Shown here in pieces: positions 50,528 to 60,081 of a stretch of DNA of 64,000 nucleotides. Under the pieces are notes generated by a model. The model did no database searches, was not told the origin of the DNA, and worked only from the letters and a program-made list of their open reading frames with translations. Source of the DNA: Neorhizobium alkalisoli. Lineage in GTDB: Bacteria; Pseudomonadota; Alphaproteobacteria; Rhizobiales; Rhizobiaceae. The stretch's first letter is position 1. Every line of letters begins with the position of its first letter. The translations under genes and the position numbers were made by a program. The stretch spans positions 62,001 through 126,000 of the forward strand of contig NZ_PVBN01000006.1 of NCBI RefSeq assembly GCF_002968635.1, given 5' to 3'.

Positions 50528-53221
50528 ATGCCAACGGACGATCGCGAACCCAAAGCCCGACCCGACCCGGATGCGCTGCTTGCCTTGGCGGAAAAGGACC
50601 GCCGGGGCAAGCTTACGGTGTTTTTGGGAGCAGCCCCAGGCGTCGGCAAGACCTACGCCATGCTGACACGAGCACGGCGGCTGAAGAGTGAAGGTGCCGA
50701 CATCGTCGTTGGGCTGGTGGAGACCCATGGCAGAACCGAGACGGCGGCGTTGCTGGACGGCTTGGACGTACTGCCGCGGGCGAAATTCGAGCATCGCGGC
50801 GGGCTTCTCGAAGAATTGGACCTCGACGCGGCGCTGGCGCGGCGCCCTCGAATCATCATCGTCGACGAACTCGCCCACAGCAATCCGGACGGAAGCCGCC
50901 ATCCGAAGCGTTACCAGGATATCGAAGAGCTGATCGGCGCCGGCATTGACGTGTGGACGGCGCTGAACATCCAGCATCTCGAAAGCCTTTCGGATCTGGT
51001 GGCGCAGATCACCGGGATCTCGGTACGGGAGCGAGTGCCCGATACGGTTCTGAAGAAGGCCGACGACGTGCTTCTGGTGGACCTGCCACCCGCCGAACTG
51101 ATCGAGCGCCTGAGGGAGGGCAAGGTCTATCTGCCCGAAAGTGCGCAGCGGGCGATCGACCGCTTCTTCCGGCTCGGCAATCTTACCGCCTTGCGCGAAC
51201 TCGCCCTGCGCCGCACCGCCGACCGCGTCGACGACCAGATGGTCGACTATCTCAGGCAGAACGCAATCGAAGGCCCCTGGGCGACCGGCGAGCGCCTGAT
51301 CGTCTGCGTCGGCCCCGACCCGTTGTCGGAAAAGGTCGTCCGTGTAGCGAGCCGACTGGCGTCCGGACTTAACGCGCCATGGGTGGTCGTCAGCGTCGAG
51401 CGAGCCGATCGCGAATCACGGGACCAAGAAAGTCTCAAGCGCACCGAGCAGATCTTCCGACTGGCGGAACAACTGGGTGCCGAGACCCGGCGCATCATCG
51501 GCAACGACTTCGTCGAGGAGATCCTGAAGCTCGCCCGGCGCGAACACGCCACGCAGATCGTCATCGGCATCCGGCGGCGCAATATACGCGGTTGGCTGCG
51601 TCCCTCCTTGCCCGACGCGCTTTCCAAGCGTGCTGCGGGCATTGGTCTTCATCTGGTCACCTCGGAAAAAGAAGAGTCGCAGCCCGCCCCGCGGATGCGG
51701 CCGAGGTTCGCCCTTGCAAGCATCTGGCGCGCCGTCGCGATCGGATGTGCCTTCGCGCTCACCACAACCGTCCTGGGAATCGTGATCGACGGTTTTGTGG
51801 ACTTACCGAACATCTCCTTGCTGTTCCTGCTCGGCGTACTCGGTTCGGCCATATCCGCGGGATATATATCGGCGCTCGTGGCCGTCTTGCTGTCGGCGCT
51901 CGCCTACAACTTCTTCTTCATCGAACCGATCCACACCTTTACCATCGCCGCGCCGCATGAAGTCTTCGCGTTGGTGGTGTTCCTGGCGGTGGCCCTGGTG
52001 ACCGGCAGCTTCGCGTCGCGCATCAGCGACCAGGCGGATGTTGCAAGGGTTCGCGCAACGGCCCTGCAGCAGCTCTATGACTTTTCGCGCAAGCTGTCGG
52101 GAACGGAACGGGCCGATGACGTTCTCTGGGCTGCGGTAACCCAGCTGCAGGCGAGTCTGAGAAAAAGCGTCGTCCTGCTTCTTCCTGAAAAAGGCGACCT
52201 GACGATCTCCGCCGCCTGGCCTCCGGATACCGAACTCGACGTTTCCGACCTGGCCGCTGCGCGCTGGGCTCATGAGAAAAAAGAGCCGGCGGGCGGCGGA
52301 ACCGGCACGCTGCCCAACAGCCGTTTCCAGTTCCGCCCGCTGACGAGCCCGCACGGCGTGGTCGGTGTCTGCGGCTTCGAACGGAAGGAGGAGGTCGTCG
52401 ACGTCAACGCGGAGAGAATTCTATCGGCCATCCTTGACCAGACCGCGATCGCCATCGATCGGGCGCGCCTGTCGCAAGCGAGTATCGATCAGGCGGCAAG
52501 GCTCGAAGGCGAACGCTATCGCGAGGCGCTGCTGTCGTCGATTTCGCACGATCTGCGAACTCCGCTTGCGACCATCATGGGCGCAGTCACCAGCTTGCGG
52601 CAGCTCGGCGGGCGCATGAGCGCTGAAAGCCGCGACGATCTTCTCCAGTCGATCGAGGAAGAAGGAGGGAGGCTCACTCGCTTCGTCGCAAATCTGCTCG
52701 ACATGACCAGGATCGAGGCTGGAACGATCGCGGCAAAGCGCGACTGGATCGATGTTTCCGACGTGATCCAATCCGCAGTCGAGAGGGCGCGTAAATATTT
52801 TCCCGGCCGCGACATCGGGACAGGCGTTTCTCCGAACCTGCCGCTCATCCAGGGCGACAGCGTGCTGCTCGGCCAGGTGCTGTTCAATCTGCTCGACAAT
52901 GCGGTCAAATACGGTGGCAGCGAGCCCGTCCACATCTATGCAAGGCGCGACGGTGACGAAGTCCTGATTTCGGTCACCGACCTCGGAAGAGGAATTCCCG
53001 CGGACGATCTCGACCGGGTGTTCGAGAAGTTCTATCGAAGGGCAAAGGCCGACGGCCGTTCGCCCGGCACCGGTCTCGGTCTCTCGATCGCCAGAGGTTT
53101 CGTCGAGGCGATGGGCGGCCGCATCTACGCAGAAAGTCCGGCAGTGAAGAAGAAGGGAACCCGCATCGTGATGCGTTTTCCGGCAAACGGTCCATCGGTT
53201 GAGAAGAAGAATACCCTATGA
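50528..53221 (+). CDS. kdpD: Sensor histidine kinase KdpD
   Basis: An 897-residue K+/turgor sensor. The N-terminal KdpD domain has Walker A LGAAPGVGKTYAML (about residues 33-46) and is followed by a Usp-like domain, four membrane spans (DUF4118), a GAF-like region and a histidine kinase with SSISHDLRTPLATI (phospho-His about 674), N-box LDNAVKYG and GTGLGLSIARG. The ATG at 50528 is preferred over an upstream in-frame start within the end of kdpC. Its stop overlaps kdpE by ATGA. Confidence 0.96.
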   Translation: MPTDDREPKARPDPDALLALAEKDRRGKLTVFLGAAPGVGKTYAMLTRARRLKSEGADIVVGLVETHGRTETAALLDGLDVLPRAKFEHRGGLLEELDLDAALARRPRIIIVDELAHSNPDGSRHPKRYQDIEELIGAGIDVWTALNIQHLESLSDLVAQITGISVRERVPDTVLKKADDVLLVDLPPAELIERLREGKVYLPESAQRAIDRFFRLGNLTALRELALRRTADRVDDQMVDYLRQNAIEGPWATGERLIVCVGPDPLSEKVVRVASRLASGLNAPWVVVSVERADRESRDQESLKRTEQIFRLAEQLGAETRRIIGNDFVEEILKLARREHATQIVIGIRRRNIRGWLRPSLPDALSKRAAGIGLHLVTSEKEESQPAPRMRPRFALASIWRAVAIGCAFALTTTVLGIVIDGFVDLPNISLLFLLGVLGSAISAGYISALVAVLLSALAYNFFFIEPIHTFTIAAPHEVFALVVFLAVALVTGSFASRISDQADVARVRATALQQLYDFSRKLSGTERADDVLWAAVTQLQASLRKSVVLLLPEKGDLTISAAWPPDTELDVSDLAAARWAHEKKEPAGGGTGTLPNSRFQFRPLTSPHGVVGVCGFERKEEVVDVNAERILSAILDQTAIAIDRARLSQASIDQAARLEGERYREALLSSISHDLRTPLATIMGAVTSLRQLGGRMSAESRDDLLQSIEEEGGRLTRFVANLLDMTRIEAGTIAAKRDWIDVSDVIQSAVERARKYFPGRDIGTGVSPNLPLIQGDSVLLGQVLFNLLDNAVKYGGSEPVHIYARRDGDEVLISVTDLGRGIPADDLDRVFEKFYRRAKADGRSPGTGLGLSIARGFVEAMGGRIYAESPAVKKKGTRIVMRFPANGPSVEKKNTL

Positions 53222-53910
53222 CGCTCGAGCGGGTTCTGCTCGTGGATGACGAGCCGCAAATCCAGCGTTTCCTTCGCCCCGCCCTTCGGGCGGCGGGTTA
53301 CGAGGTCATCGAGGCGATGACGGGTGCGGAAGCCCTAAAGGCGATCGCAACCGCCGCGCCCGATATCGTCATCCTCGATCTCGGCCTTCCAGACATGGAC
53401 GGCAAGGAGGTCGTCAGCAGTGTCCGGGGCTGGTCCCAGATCCCCATCGTCATCCTTTCCGCGCGCGACCGCGAAAGTGAAAAGATCGCCGCACTCGATC
53501 TCGGCGCCGACGACTACGTGGAAAAGCCGTTCGGCATCGGCGAATTGACGGCGCGCATCCGCACCGCACTGCGCCACAGGGCCAAGGCAGACGCGGTTAT
53601 GCCCGTGATCGTCTCGGATGGCCTGTCGATCGACACGGTGCGAAGGCTCGTAAGCCGCGGCGAGGAGCATATCCGGCTGACGCCGAAGGAATACGACCTG
53701 CTCACCCTCCTCGCCCGGCACGCCGGTCGCGTCGTTACCCACAAGACGCTCCTCACATCCGTCTGGGGCCCGGCCCATGGCGAGGACCTGCATTACCTTC
53801 GGGTCTTCATAGGCCAGTTGCGCCAAAAGATCGAACGCGATCCCTCCGCACCAAGGATCGTCCGGACGGAGCCGGGGGTGGGATATCGATTCGCGGACAA
53901 TGAAGACTGA
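53218..53910 (+). CDS. kdpE: Response regulator KdpE
   Basis: A 230-residue OmpR-type regulator. The receiver domain has the acidic pair LLVDDEP, phospho-Asp54 in VILDLGLPDMDG and Lys in YVEKPFG; the C-terminal winged helix includes LTPKEYDLLTLLARHAGRVVTHKTLL. Phosphorylated by KdpD, it activates the kdp operon. Its stop codon ends at 53910, directly against the 3' end of the convergent tRNA gene. Confidence 0.96.
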   Translation: MTLERVLLVDDEPQIQRFLRPALRAAGYEVIEAMTGAEALKAIATAAPDIVILDLGLPDMDGKEVVSSVRGWSQIPIVILSARDRESEKIAALDLGADDYVEKPFGIGELTARIRTALRHRAKADAVMPVIVSDGLSIDTVRRLVSRGEEHIRLTPKEYDLLTLLARHAGRVVTHKTLLTSVWGPAHGEDLHYLRVFIGQLRQKIERDPSAPRIVRTEPGVGYRFADNED

Positions 53911-53986
53911 TGGTGGGCCCGGAGGGACTCGAACCCCCAACCAAGCGGTTATGAGCCGCCGGCTCTAACCATTGAGCTACAGGCCC
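53911..53986 (-). tRNA. tRNA-Ile2 type, anticodon CAU (CCA encoded)
   Basis: A complete 76-nt cloverleaf on the minus strand. Acceptor GGGCCTG pairs with CGGGCCC (one G-U), D arm GCTC/GAGC, anticodon stem GGCGG/CCGCT with loop CTCATAA (anticodon CAT), T arm with loop TTCGAGT, and encoded CCA. The body, with GGTTAGAGC and the CTCATAA loop followed by CCGCTTGGT, resembles E. coli tRNA-Ile2, in which C34 becomes lysidine by TilS to read AUA. Automated tools often label such genes tRNA-Met; an elongator Met identity cannot be fully excluded by eye. Confidence 0.88.
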
Positions 53987-54205
53987 GCCGTCAGGCGCAG
54001 GCGAGGCGCAATGGCACGCCTTGCCTTGGAGGTCCGTCTAACGCAATTCCCCCGAAGCCACAAGCCGTTGCCGCAATAGCTTCACAATCTATCGTCACGT
54101 AATGCGTGGATGTGCGTCAAAGTAGAATCGCCTCACCGCCACGCCATATCCGCCCGCCAACGCGCCATCCCGGCTGCAGCCGCGCCAACAGATCAGGAGT
54201 TATCC

Positions 54206-54952
54206 ATGCGCTTCGCGCTTTCGCCGTCACGTCTTGTCCTGGCATCCTTTCTTGCAGGTGCTACCCTGGCTTCCTCGGCCGCACAGGTCGCCGCCCAGGA
54301 TGTCCGGCCTCGCGAACCGGTCATCAATGTCTCCGGTGAAGGAGAAGCCTCCGTGGCGCCGGATATGGCGATCCTGACACTGTCGGTCGTCCGCAACGGC
54401 AAGACCGCCGAAGCTGCCCTCTCGGCCAACAGCGCCGCGATGAAGGAAGTCCTTGCCGCTTTGAAGGCCGAAGGCATAGCAGACCGCGACATCCAGACGA
54501 GCAATTTCTCCATCTATCCTCAGTACCGCCATCCGGAGCCGAAGAACGGCGTCGCCCCTCCGCCGGAAATCATCGGCTACGAGGTCGCCAATACGCTGAC
54601 GCTCAAAGTTCGTGAACTCGCCAAGCTCGGCGGGCTGATTGACAGATCGGTGAAGCTCGGCGTCAATCAGGGCGGCCAGATCAGCTTTACCAACGACGAT
54701 CCGGAACAGGCATTGACGGACGCCCGCAAGCAGGCCGTCGCCGAGGCGATCGCGAAGGCGAAGACCCTGACGGAAGCCGCCAACGTCAAGCTGGGACGGA
54801 TCATCGAAATCAGCGAAAACTCCGGAAGGTCGATGCCGCAGCCGATGATGCGCATGGCAATGGCGAAAGATATGGCCGCCGAGGCCGTACCGGTCGCGAC
54901 CGGCGAGAATACCTACACCGTCACCGTCAACGTCACCTTTGCCCTCGACTGA
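54206..54952 (+). CDS. Secreted SIMPL-domain (DUF541) protein
   Basis: A 248-residue periplasmic protein. The signal peptide ends at AAQVAAQ-DVRP, followed by the SIMPL domain with VINVSGEGEASVAPDMAILTLSV, the PQYRHPEP loop and GYEVANTLTLKVRELAKLGGLID. An AGGAG at 54195-54199 supports the ATG at 54206, and the upstream open frame is not family-like. Bacterial SIMPL proteins have been linked to oxidative-stress or envelope functions, without a defined activity. Confidence 0.88.
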   Translation: MRFALSPSRLVLASFLAGATLASSAAQVAAQDVRPREPVINVSGEGEASVAPDMAILTLSVVRNGKTAEAALSANSAAMKEVLAALKAEGIADRDIQTSNFSIYPQYRHPEPKNGVAPPPEIIGYEVANTLTLKVRELAKLGGLIDRSVKLGVNQGGQISFTNDDPEQALTDARKQAVAEAIAKAKTLTEAANVKLGRIIEISENSGRSMPQPMMRMAMAKDMAAEAVPVATGENTYTVTVNVTFALD

Positions 54953-54955
54953 CGG

Positions 54956-54996
54956 ATAAAACGCAAAACCCTCGCCAGATCGGAACCTGGCGAGGG
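54956..54996 (-). terminator. Intrinsic terminator of the Arg-rich secreted-protein gene
   Basis: Perfect 10-bp stem CCCTCGCCAG (54969-54978) with CTGGCGAGGG (54987-54996), 8-base loop. On the minus strand it is followed by TTTTGCGTTTT. It ends the transcript of the gene at 55046-55402. Confidence 0.8.
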
Positions 54997-55045
54997 CGTC
55001 CCTCCGTCAACGGGCGATGGAGACGGAAGAATTTAGCGGCAGTCG

Positions 55046-55402
55046 TTAGCGGCGAATGACGGGGCAGCCGCGAACATTGGCGAAGACGACGCGATCGCGG
55101 CCACCGCGATCAAAGCCGACGACGGTGACGGTGCGACGCGATACGTCAACCACACGGGTGCGGCGCAGGCCCATCCGGTCGGCTTTCGCTTCGGCCAGCC
55201 AAGGCGCGCAGCCACGCGGACGGCGATCCGGGCGCCAACGGCGATCATCACGCCAGCCCCGATCATCCCGCCAGCCGCGGTCCTGGTGCTGCACATAGAT
55301 ACCGAATTCAGGTCCGCCTGCCGCCGCGATCGGCGCGGTGACGGAAATGCCGGTGAACGCGACGAGAGCGGCAATACCGGCTTTGACGAGCATGCTGGTC
55401 AT
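55046..55402 (-). CDS. Basic secreted protein with Arg/Asp/Trp repeat region
   Basis: A 118-residue protein starting at MTSMLVKAGIAALVAFTGIS (ATG at 55402), with a signal peptide ending near APIAAA-GGPE. The mature part has a low-complexity stretch of alternating R, D, W and P (DRGWRDDRGWRDDRRWRP), then a compact region with two cysteines (in RGCAPW and VRGCPVI) and VVDVSRRTVTVVGFDRGGRDRVVF. Similar small basic secreted proteins are common in Rhizobiaceae; no function is known. Confidence 0.7.
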   Translation of the reverse strand: MTSMLVKAGIAALVAFTGISVTAPIAAAGGPEFGIYVQHQDRGWRDDRGWRDDRRWRPDRRPRGCAPWLAEAKADRMGLRRTRVVDVSRRTVTVVGFDRGGRDRVVFANVRGCPVIRR

Positions 55403-55534
55403 GGGTGTTTCTCCGAAAATTCGGGCTATGCCCGAGGTTCTTGTCTCTCGCCTTTCCGAAGCGATTGGAGCAACACTATTCCGGCGCGCCTGAACCCTTT
55501 CCGAATCCGTCATTAAGCTGCCGTTCATATCCGC

Positions 55535-55957
55535 TTACGCGGAGAGATGCAGGACCACCTGACGGACATGCGGCTGGTCGCGATGTTCGAAAAGATAGAT
55601 GCCTTGCCAGGTACCGAGCGCCAGACGCCTGTTTCTCACGGGAATACCGAGCGAGACGGCAGTAAGCGCCGATTTGATATGCGCCGGCATATCGTCCGGA
55701 CCTTCGGTCGTGTGCGTCACCCAGCGCATTTCCGGATCATCGGTCGGCGGTACGAGGCGGGCGAAAAACATCTTCAGATCGCGGCGCACATCCGGATCCG
55801 CATTTTCCTGGATGATCAGGGAGCAGGATGTATGCCGCACGAAGACCGTCAGCAGCCCTTCGTCCGGGGAGAGGCCGCCCACGAAATCCTGCGCGGCCTC
55901 TGTAAATTCGTAGAGACCCTGGCCGCGGGTGGAGACGGAAATCACGGTCTGGGGCAT
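55535..55957 (-). CDS. YjbQ family protein (UPF0047)
   Basis: A 140-residue protein of the YjbQ/UPF0047 family. Hallmarks are VFVRHTSCSLIIQENADPDVRRDL, HTTEGPDDMPAHIKSAL and LGTWQGIYLFEHR. The His/Cys cluster forms a metal-type pocket in known structures. Family members show weak thiamin phosphate synthase activity in vitro; the physiological role is unclear. It is a single gene on the minus strand. Confidence 0.93.
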   Translation of the reverse strand: MPQTVISVSTRGQGLYEFTEAAQDFVGGLSPDEGLLTVFVRHTSCSLIIQENADPDVRRDLKMFFARLVPPTDDPEMRWVTHTTEGPDDMPAHIKSALTAVSLGIPVRNRRLALGTWQGIYLFEHRDQPHVRQVVLHLSA

Positions 55958-55985
55958 GTATGTCCTTTCACGGGTCGCTGGCGGT

Positions 55986-56345
55986 TTAAAGCGTCACGAA
56001 GCTCTCGAAGCCGCCGTAGATCATCCGCTTGCCGTCGAAGACTTCTTTCCATTCGTCCCCGGAAAAACGCGGATCCGCTATGACCTTGCGGTTGGTCTCG
56101 TCACGCTGCGCGCGGCTCTCGTAGGTAATCCACGAAAAGATGACGGTCTCATCCTCCTTTGCCTGCACGGACCGCGGAAACGATGTGAGCTCTCCATACG
56201 GCACGTCATCCCCGATGCATTCCACATAGGTCAACGCGCCGTGCTCCTTCCAGACATCGCCGGCGAAGCGCGCCATCGCCTTGTAACGCTCCAGATTGGC
56301 TGTGGGCACAGCCAGAATAAATCCGTCGACATAGGGCATCGTCAT
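55986..56345 (-). CDS. DUF1428 family protein
   Basis: A 119-residue protein from the ATG at 56345 (MTMPYVDGFILAVPTANLERY), preceded by GGAGGA. The dimeric alpha-beta barrel-like DUF1428 pattern is clear in DVWKEHGALTYVECIGDDVPYGE and VIFSWITYESRAQRDETNRKVIADPR. The role of the family is unknown. It is on the same strand as yjbQ and the DUF427 gene, with gaps of 28 and 78 bases. Confidence 0.88.
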   Translation of the reverse strand: MTMPYVDGFILAVPTANLERYKAMARFAGDVWKEHGALTYVECIGDDVPYGELTSFPRSVQAKEDETVIFSWITYESRAQRDETNRKVIADPRFSGDEWKEVFDGKRMIYGGFESFVTL

Positions 56346-56423
56346 TCCTCCTCCGTTGTTGAACAGCCCAAATACGATCCTATCGCGGCGCAGCCGACAG
56401 CGGCTTGCTCGTTTCTTCACACG

Positions 56424-56822
56424 TCAGAACTGGCCTACTTCAGGTGAAGGAAGTTCTTCTATCGAGTCGACCCTGCTCGGATAGAAGGCGACATAATCTT
56501 TGATGCTGCCGACGGCCTCATAGGGGTCCTCGTAGGACCAGACGGCATTCTGCGCACGTTCGCCCCCGTAAGGAATACTGAAATAGGACGCCTCGCCCTT
56601 GTAGGGGCAGTAGCTCTCGTGGTCGCTCCGCTCAAGGAGCGCCATGTCGACGTCCCTGCGCGGAATGTAGTGCACCGGCGGATAGGAGGCTTCCTGCAAT
56701 GTCAGGGAATTGACGCTGTCGGCTATGACTTTTCCGCCGAGCGTCACCACCACGCGCGAAGGATTGTGCTCAACGGTAATCGGATGATCCGGACCTGGAA
56801 TTTTCTGCGTCCTGACACTCAT
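56424..56822 (-). CDS. DUF427 domain protein
   Basis: A 132-residue soluble protein of the DUF427 family. Conserved parts are VVVTLGGKVIADSVNSLTLQEASYPPVHYIPRRDV, YCPYKGEASYFSI and AVWSYEDPYEAVGSIKDYVAFYPSRV. The fold is a small beta-rich barrel; biochemical function is not established. Confidence 0.9.
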   Translation of the reverse strand: MSVRTQKIPGPDHPITVEHNPSRVVVTLGGKVIADSVNSLTLQEASYPPVHYIPRRDVDMALLERSDHESYCPYKGEASYFSIPYGGERAQNAVWSYEDPYEAVGSIKDYVAFYPSRVDSIEELPSPEVGQF

Positions 56823-56932
56823 GGCTCGCCCTTTCGGTTTCGAAGCGTGAGGAGGAATCTAGAGCGCCGATCGCGGCCACCAAGCAGGGCTGCCGGAATA
56901 CTTTGTCCCGCTCAGGCGAACAAGCGCGGGCG

Positions 56933-57973
56933 TTAGAAGCTGGTGATCACGCTGATCCCGGGCGTCTCCGACTTGTCCATCGTCATCAGGGCCGGCACTG
57001 CCTCCCCTAAGCTGATTCTCTTGGAAATCAGCTGCTGCGGCTTCATTCTGCCGGCCGTCAGCATCGCGAGCATGGCATCATACCGCCAGGCCTGCATGCC
57101 GTGGCTGCCGTAGATCTCGAGTTCATGACCGATCACCTGCGCCATCGGGATGCTCGGCGTCGCATGTTCTGCGAGCATCAGCCCGACCTGCACATGCCGG
57201 CCGCGGCGGCGCAGGTTCTTGATCGAATTGAAGCAGGTGACGGGATGGCCCAGCGCATCGATAGACACATGCGCGCCACCCTTGGTGATCTCGCGCACCG
57301 CCTCGACGACATCCGCCACAGTGCTGGCATTGATGGTCGCGACCGCACCGCACTGACGGGCGAGCGCCAGCTTCTCCTCCGACAGATCGATGCCGATGGC
57401 ATTTGCGCCGAGCGCGGTGGCGATCATGATCGCCGAGAGCCCCACGCCGCCGCAGCCGTGCACCGCCACCCAGTCGCCCGGGCCGGTGCGGGCCTGGTCG
57501 GCGACGGCGCGAAAGGAGGTCGCGAACCGGCAGCCCAAGCTCGCCGCCGTCGCATCGTCGATCTCGTCAGGCAGATGCACGAGGTTCGTGTCGGCATAAT
57601 CGATCGCCACATATTCGGCGAAAGATCCCCAATGGGTGAAGCCCGGCTGGAACTGGTTCGGGCAGACCTGCTGGTTGCCGGAATGGCACTCCGAGCAATG
57701 TCCACAACCGGAAACGAAGGGCACCGTCACCCGGTCGCCAATCTTGAAACGCATCACGCCCTTGCCGCTGGCCACGACCTTCCCGGCCAGTTCATGGCCC
57801 GGCACATGCGGCAGATTTATATCCGGGTCGTGGCCCATCCAACCGTGCCAGTCGCTGCGGCAAAGTCCGGTCGCGCCGACCTTGATCACCACGCCCCCGA
57901 ATGTCGGCTCGGGATCCGGGAGGTTTCGAATTTCCGGCGCCTTTTCAAAGGCCTCGTAAAACATTGCTTTCAT
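56933..57973 (-). CDS. Zinc-dependent alcohol dehydrogenase
   Basis: A 346-residue medium-chain dehydrogenase. Catalytic zinc ligands lie in GLCRSDWHG and [12 protein letters not shown]; the structural zinc site is [15 protein letters not shown]; the NAD-binding motif is [19 protein letters not shown]. The ATG at 57973 fits the family start ([13 protein letters not shown]). The substrate range is not fixed by sequence. Confidence 0.92.
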   Translation of the reverse strand: MKAMFYEAFEKAPEIRNLPDPEPTFGGVVIKVGATGLCRSDWHGWMGHDPDINLPHVPGHELAGKVVASGKGVMRFKIGDRVTVPFVSGCGHCSECHSGNQQVCPNQFQPGFTHWGSFAEYVAIDYADTNLVHLPDEIDDATAASLGCRFATSFRAVADQARTGPGDWVAVHGCGGVGLSAIMIATALGANAIGIDLSEEKLALARQCGAVATINASTVADVVEAVREITKGGAHVSIDALGHPVTCFNSIKNLRRRGRHVQVGLMLAEHATPSIPMAQVIGHELEIYGSHGMQAWRYDAMLAMLTAGRMKPQQLISKRISLGEAVPALMTMDKSETPGISVITSF

Positions 57974-58046
57974 GACGAGTTCCCTGGATGAAGTCGCAGC
58001 AGCATATTCCAACGGTCCCACCGGTCAATCAACCGCGTGTCCGCCT

Positions 58047-59906
58047 CTATCGCTGATGCGCGCGGACGACCTTCAGGAAGGCATCCCCATAACGCTCCAG
58101 CTTCGACTGTCCGACGCCGGAAATGCCGAGCAGCGCGTCGCGGCTCGTCGGCCGCTCGGTCGCGAAAGCGACCAGCGTGGAGTCGGGAAAGACGACATAG
58201 GGCGGCACCGAAAGCTCCTTGGCGATCGCCAGGCGGGCGAGGCGAAGCGCTTCGAAGAGTTCGGCATCGGCCCCTTCCAGCGCGGACCGGGCGCTCGCCG
58301 AACCGGGTGACGCGTTTCTCGATGCCTTGCCCGTCGTCGGCCGATCCTTGCGGAAACGAACTTCGCGTTCGCGCTTGAACACGGCGCGGGACTCCGGCTC
58401 CAGCTTCAGCGCACCGAAGGCATCGTGATCGACGCTGACGAGGCCGGCCGCCAGCAATTGACGATAGACCGACTGCCAGGTTTTCGATGGAATGTCCTTG
58501 CCGACGCCGAAAACCGGCATGTCGACATGGCCGAAACGGGTGGTCTTCTCGTTCCTGGTTCCGAGCAGCACGTCGATCAGATGGCCGGTGCCGAAGCGCT
58601 CGCCGGTCCGATAGACCGCCGCCAGAGCCTTGATGGCCGCCTCAGTCCCGTCCCAGGTTTCGACCGGCTTGAGGCAGGTGTCGCAATTGCCGCATTGGCC
58701 GGCATGCGCCTCGCCGAAATGCGCAAGGATCGCCTGCCGGCGGCAGCCGGGAGTTTCGCAGATGCCGAGCAGTGCATTGAGTTTGGCGCGCTCTACCCGC
58801 TTGACGTCGTCGCCCGACGCGCCCTCATCGATCATCCTGCCGCGCTGGATGACGTCCGCCATGCCATAGGCCATCCAGACATCGGATGGCAGGCCGTCGC
58901 GGCCGGCACGGCCGGTTTCCTGGTAATAGGCCTCGACGGAACCGGGCAGATCGAGATGTGCGACATACCGCACATTCGGCTTGTCTATCCCCATGCCGAA
59001 GGCGACGGTTGCCACCAGGCAGAGGTCTTCCTCCTTCAAAAACGCATCCTGATTGGCGTCGCGAACGCTGCGGTCCATGCCGGCATGATAGGCGCGCGCG
59101 CGGACGCCCTGCCCGTTCAGCCATTCGGCAGTATCCTCGACTTTGGCACGCGACAGGCAATAGACGATGCCGCTCGAACCCTTGTGGCGCGACAGGAAGC
59201 GCAGGAGTTGCTGGCGTGGCTGGTCGCGTTCGACGATCTCATAGGAAATGTTAGGCCGATCAAACGACGTCGTGAAGACTTCCGCCGAGCGCAGGGCAAG
59301 CCTGTCGATGATGTCTTCGCGGGTATGCGGATCGGCTGTCGCCGTCAGCGCGATTCGCGGCACGCCGGGATACTGCTCGGCAAGATGGCCGAGTTCGCGA
59401 TATTCCGGCCGGAAATCATGTCCCCATTGGGAAACGCAATGAGCCTCGTCGATAGCAAAGAGCGCGATCTTCGCATTGCCGATCAGTTCCTTGAAGCCTG
59501 ACGTGACGACGCGCTCGGGGGTGACGTAGAGAAGATCGAGACCGTCACCGGCAATCGCCCGGCGGACATCTGCGAATTCCTCGCGCGTCAGCGACGAATT
59601 TAGCGCCGCCGCCCGGACGCCGAGCTGCTTCAAAGCCTCCACCTGGTCGCGCATCAGCGCGATCAGCGGCGAGATGACGATGCCGACACCGTCGCGGCAG
59701 AGCGCCGGAATCTGGAAGCACAGCGACTTGCCCGCCCCCGTCGGAAACAGCACGACCGCGTCGCCGCCCGACACGACCTGATCGACCACGGCCGCCTGCT
59801 TTCCCCGGAAAGCGGAATAACCATAGATCTGCTTGAGAATGGCGAGCGGATTTTTCGCACCTTCGTCGTCAAACAGGGGATCGGTGCTGTTCTGGGTTCG
59901 GGCCAT
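58047..59906 (-). CDS. recQ: ATP-dependent DNA helicase RecQ
   Basis: A 619-residue 3'-5' DNA helicase for recombination and fork repair. Motifs in order: Walker [17 protein letters not shown] in [20 protein letters not shown], helicase motif VI in [11 protein letters not shown], the RQC zinc cysteines (CETPGCRR and CGNCDTC), winged helix, and a C-terminal HRDC domain (about residues 540-619). Size is normal for RecQ. Confidence 0.96.
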   Translation of the reverse strand: MARTQNSTDPLFDDEGAKNPLAILKQIYGYSAFRGKQAAVVDQVVSGGDAVVLFPTGAGKSLCFQIPALCRDGVGIVISPLIALMRDQVEALKQLGVRAAALNSSLTREEFADVRRAIAGDGLDLLYVTPERVVTSGFKELIGNAKIALFAIDEAHCVSQWGHDFRPEYRELGHLAEQYPGVPRIALTATADPHTREDIIDRLALRSAEVFTTSFDRPNISYEIVERDQPRQQLLRFLSRHKGSSGIVYCLSRAKVEDTAEWLNGQGVRARAYHAGMDRSVRDANQDAFLKEEDLCLVATVAFGMGIDKPNVRYVAHLDLPGSVEAYYQETGRAGRDGLPSDVWMAYGMADVIQRGRMIDEGASGDDVKRVERAKLNALLGICETPGCRRQAILAHFGEAHAGQCGNCDTCLKPVETWDGTEAAIKALAAVYRTGERFGTGHLIDVLLGTRNEKTTRFGHVDMPVFGVGKDIPSKTWQSVYRQLLAAGLVSVDHDAFGALKLEPESRAVFKREREVRFRKDRPTTGKASRNASPGSASARSALEGADAELFEALRLARLAIAKELSVPPYVVFPDSTLVAFATERPTSRDALLGISGVGQSKLERYGDAFLKVVRAHQR

Positions 59907-60081
59907 GGAATCGCTTTCGTGGGAAGAACAGCACTATGGCATAGGTAGAGCGGTGGCGGCGAGTGTTGCCAGGTAAGGCTGGAATTCGACGAGTTCTTCG
60001 GAACTCCAGAAGGCTACCTCTGTTCAGGGTGGCGAAGCCAAAAAACGTTCCGCGTCCGAATCCATAGGAGCATGCACTCGA

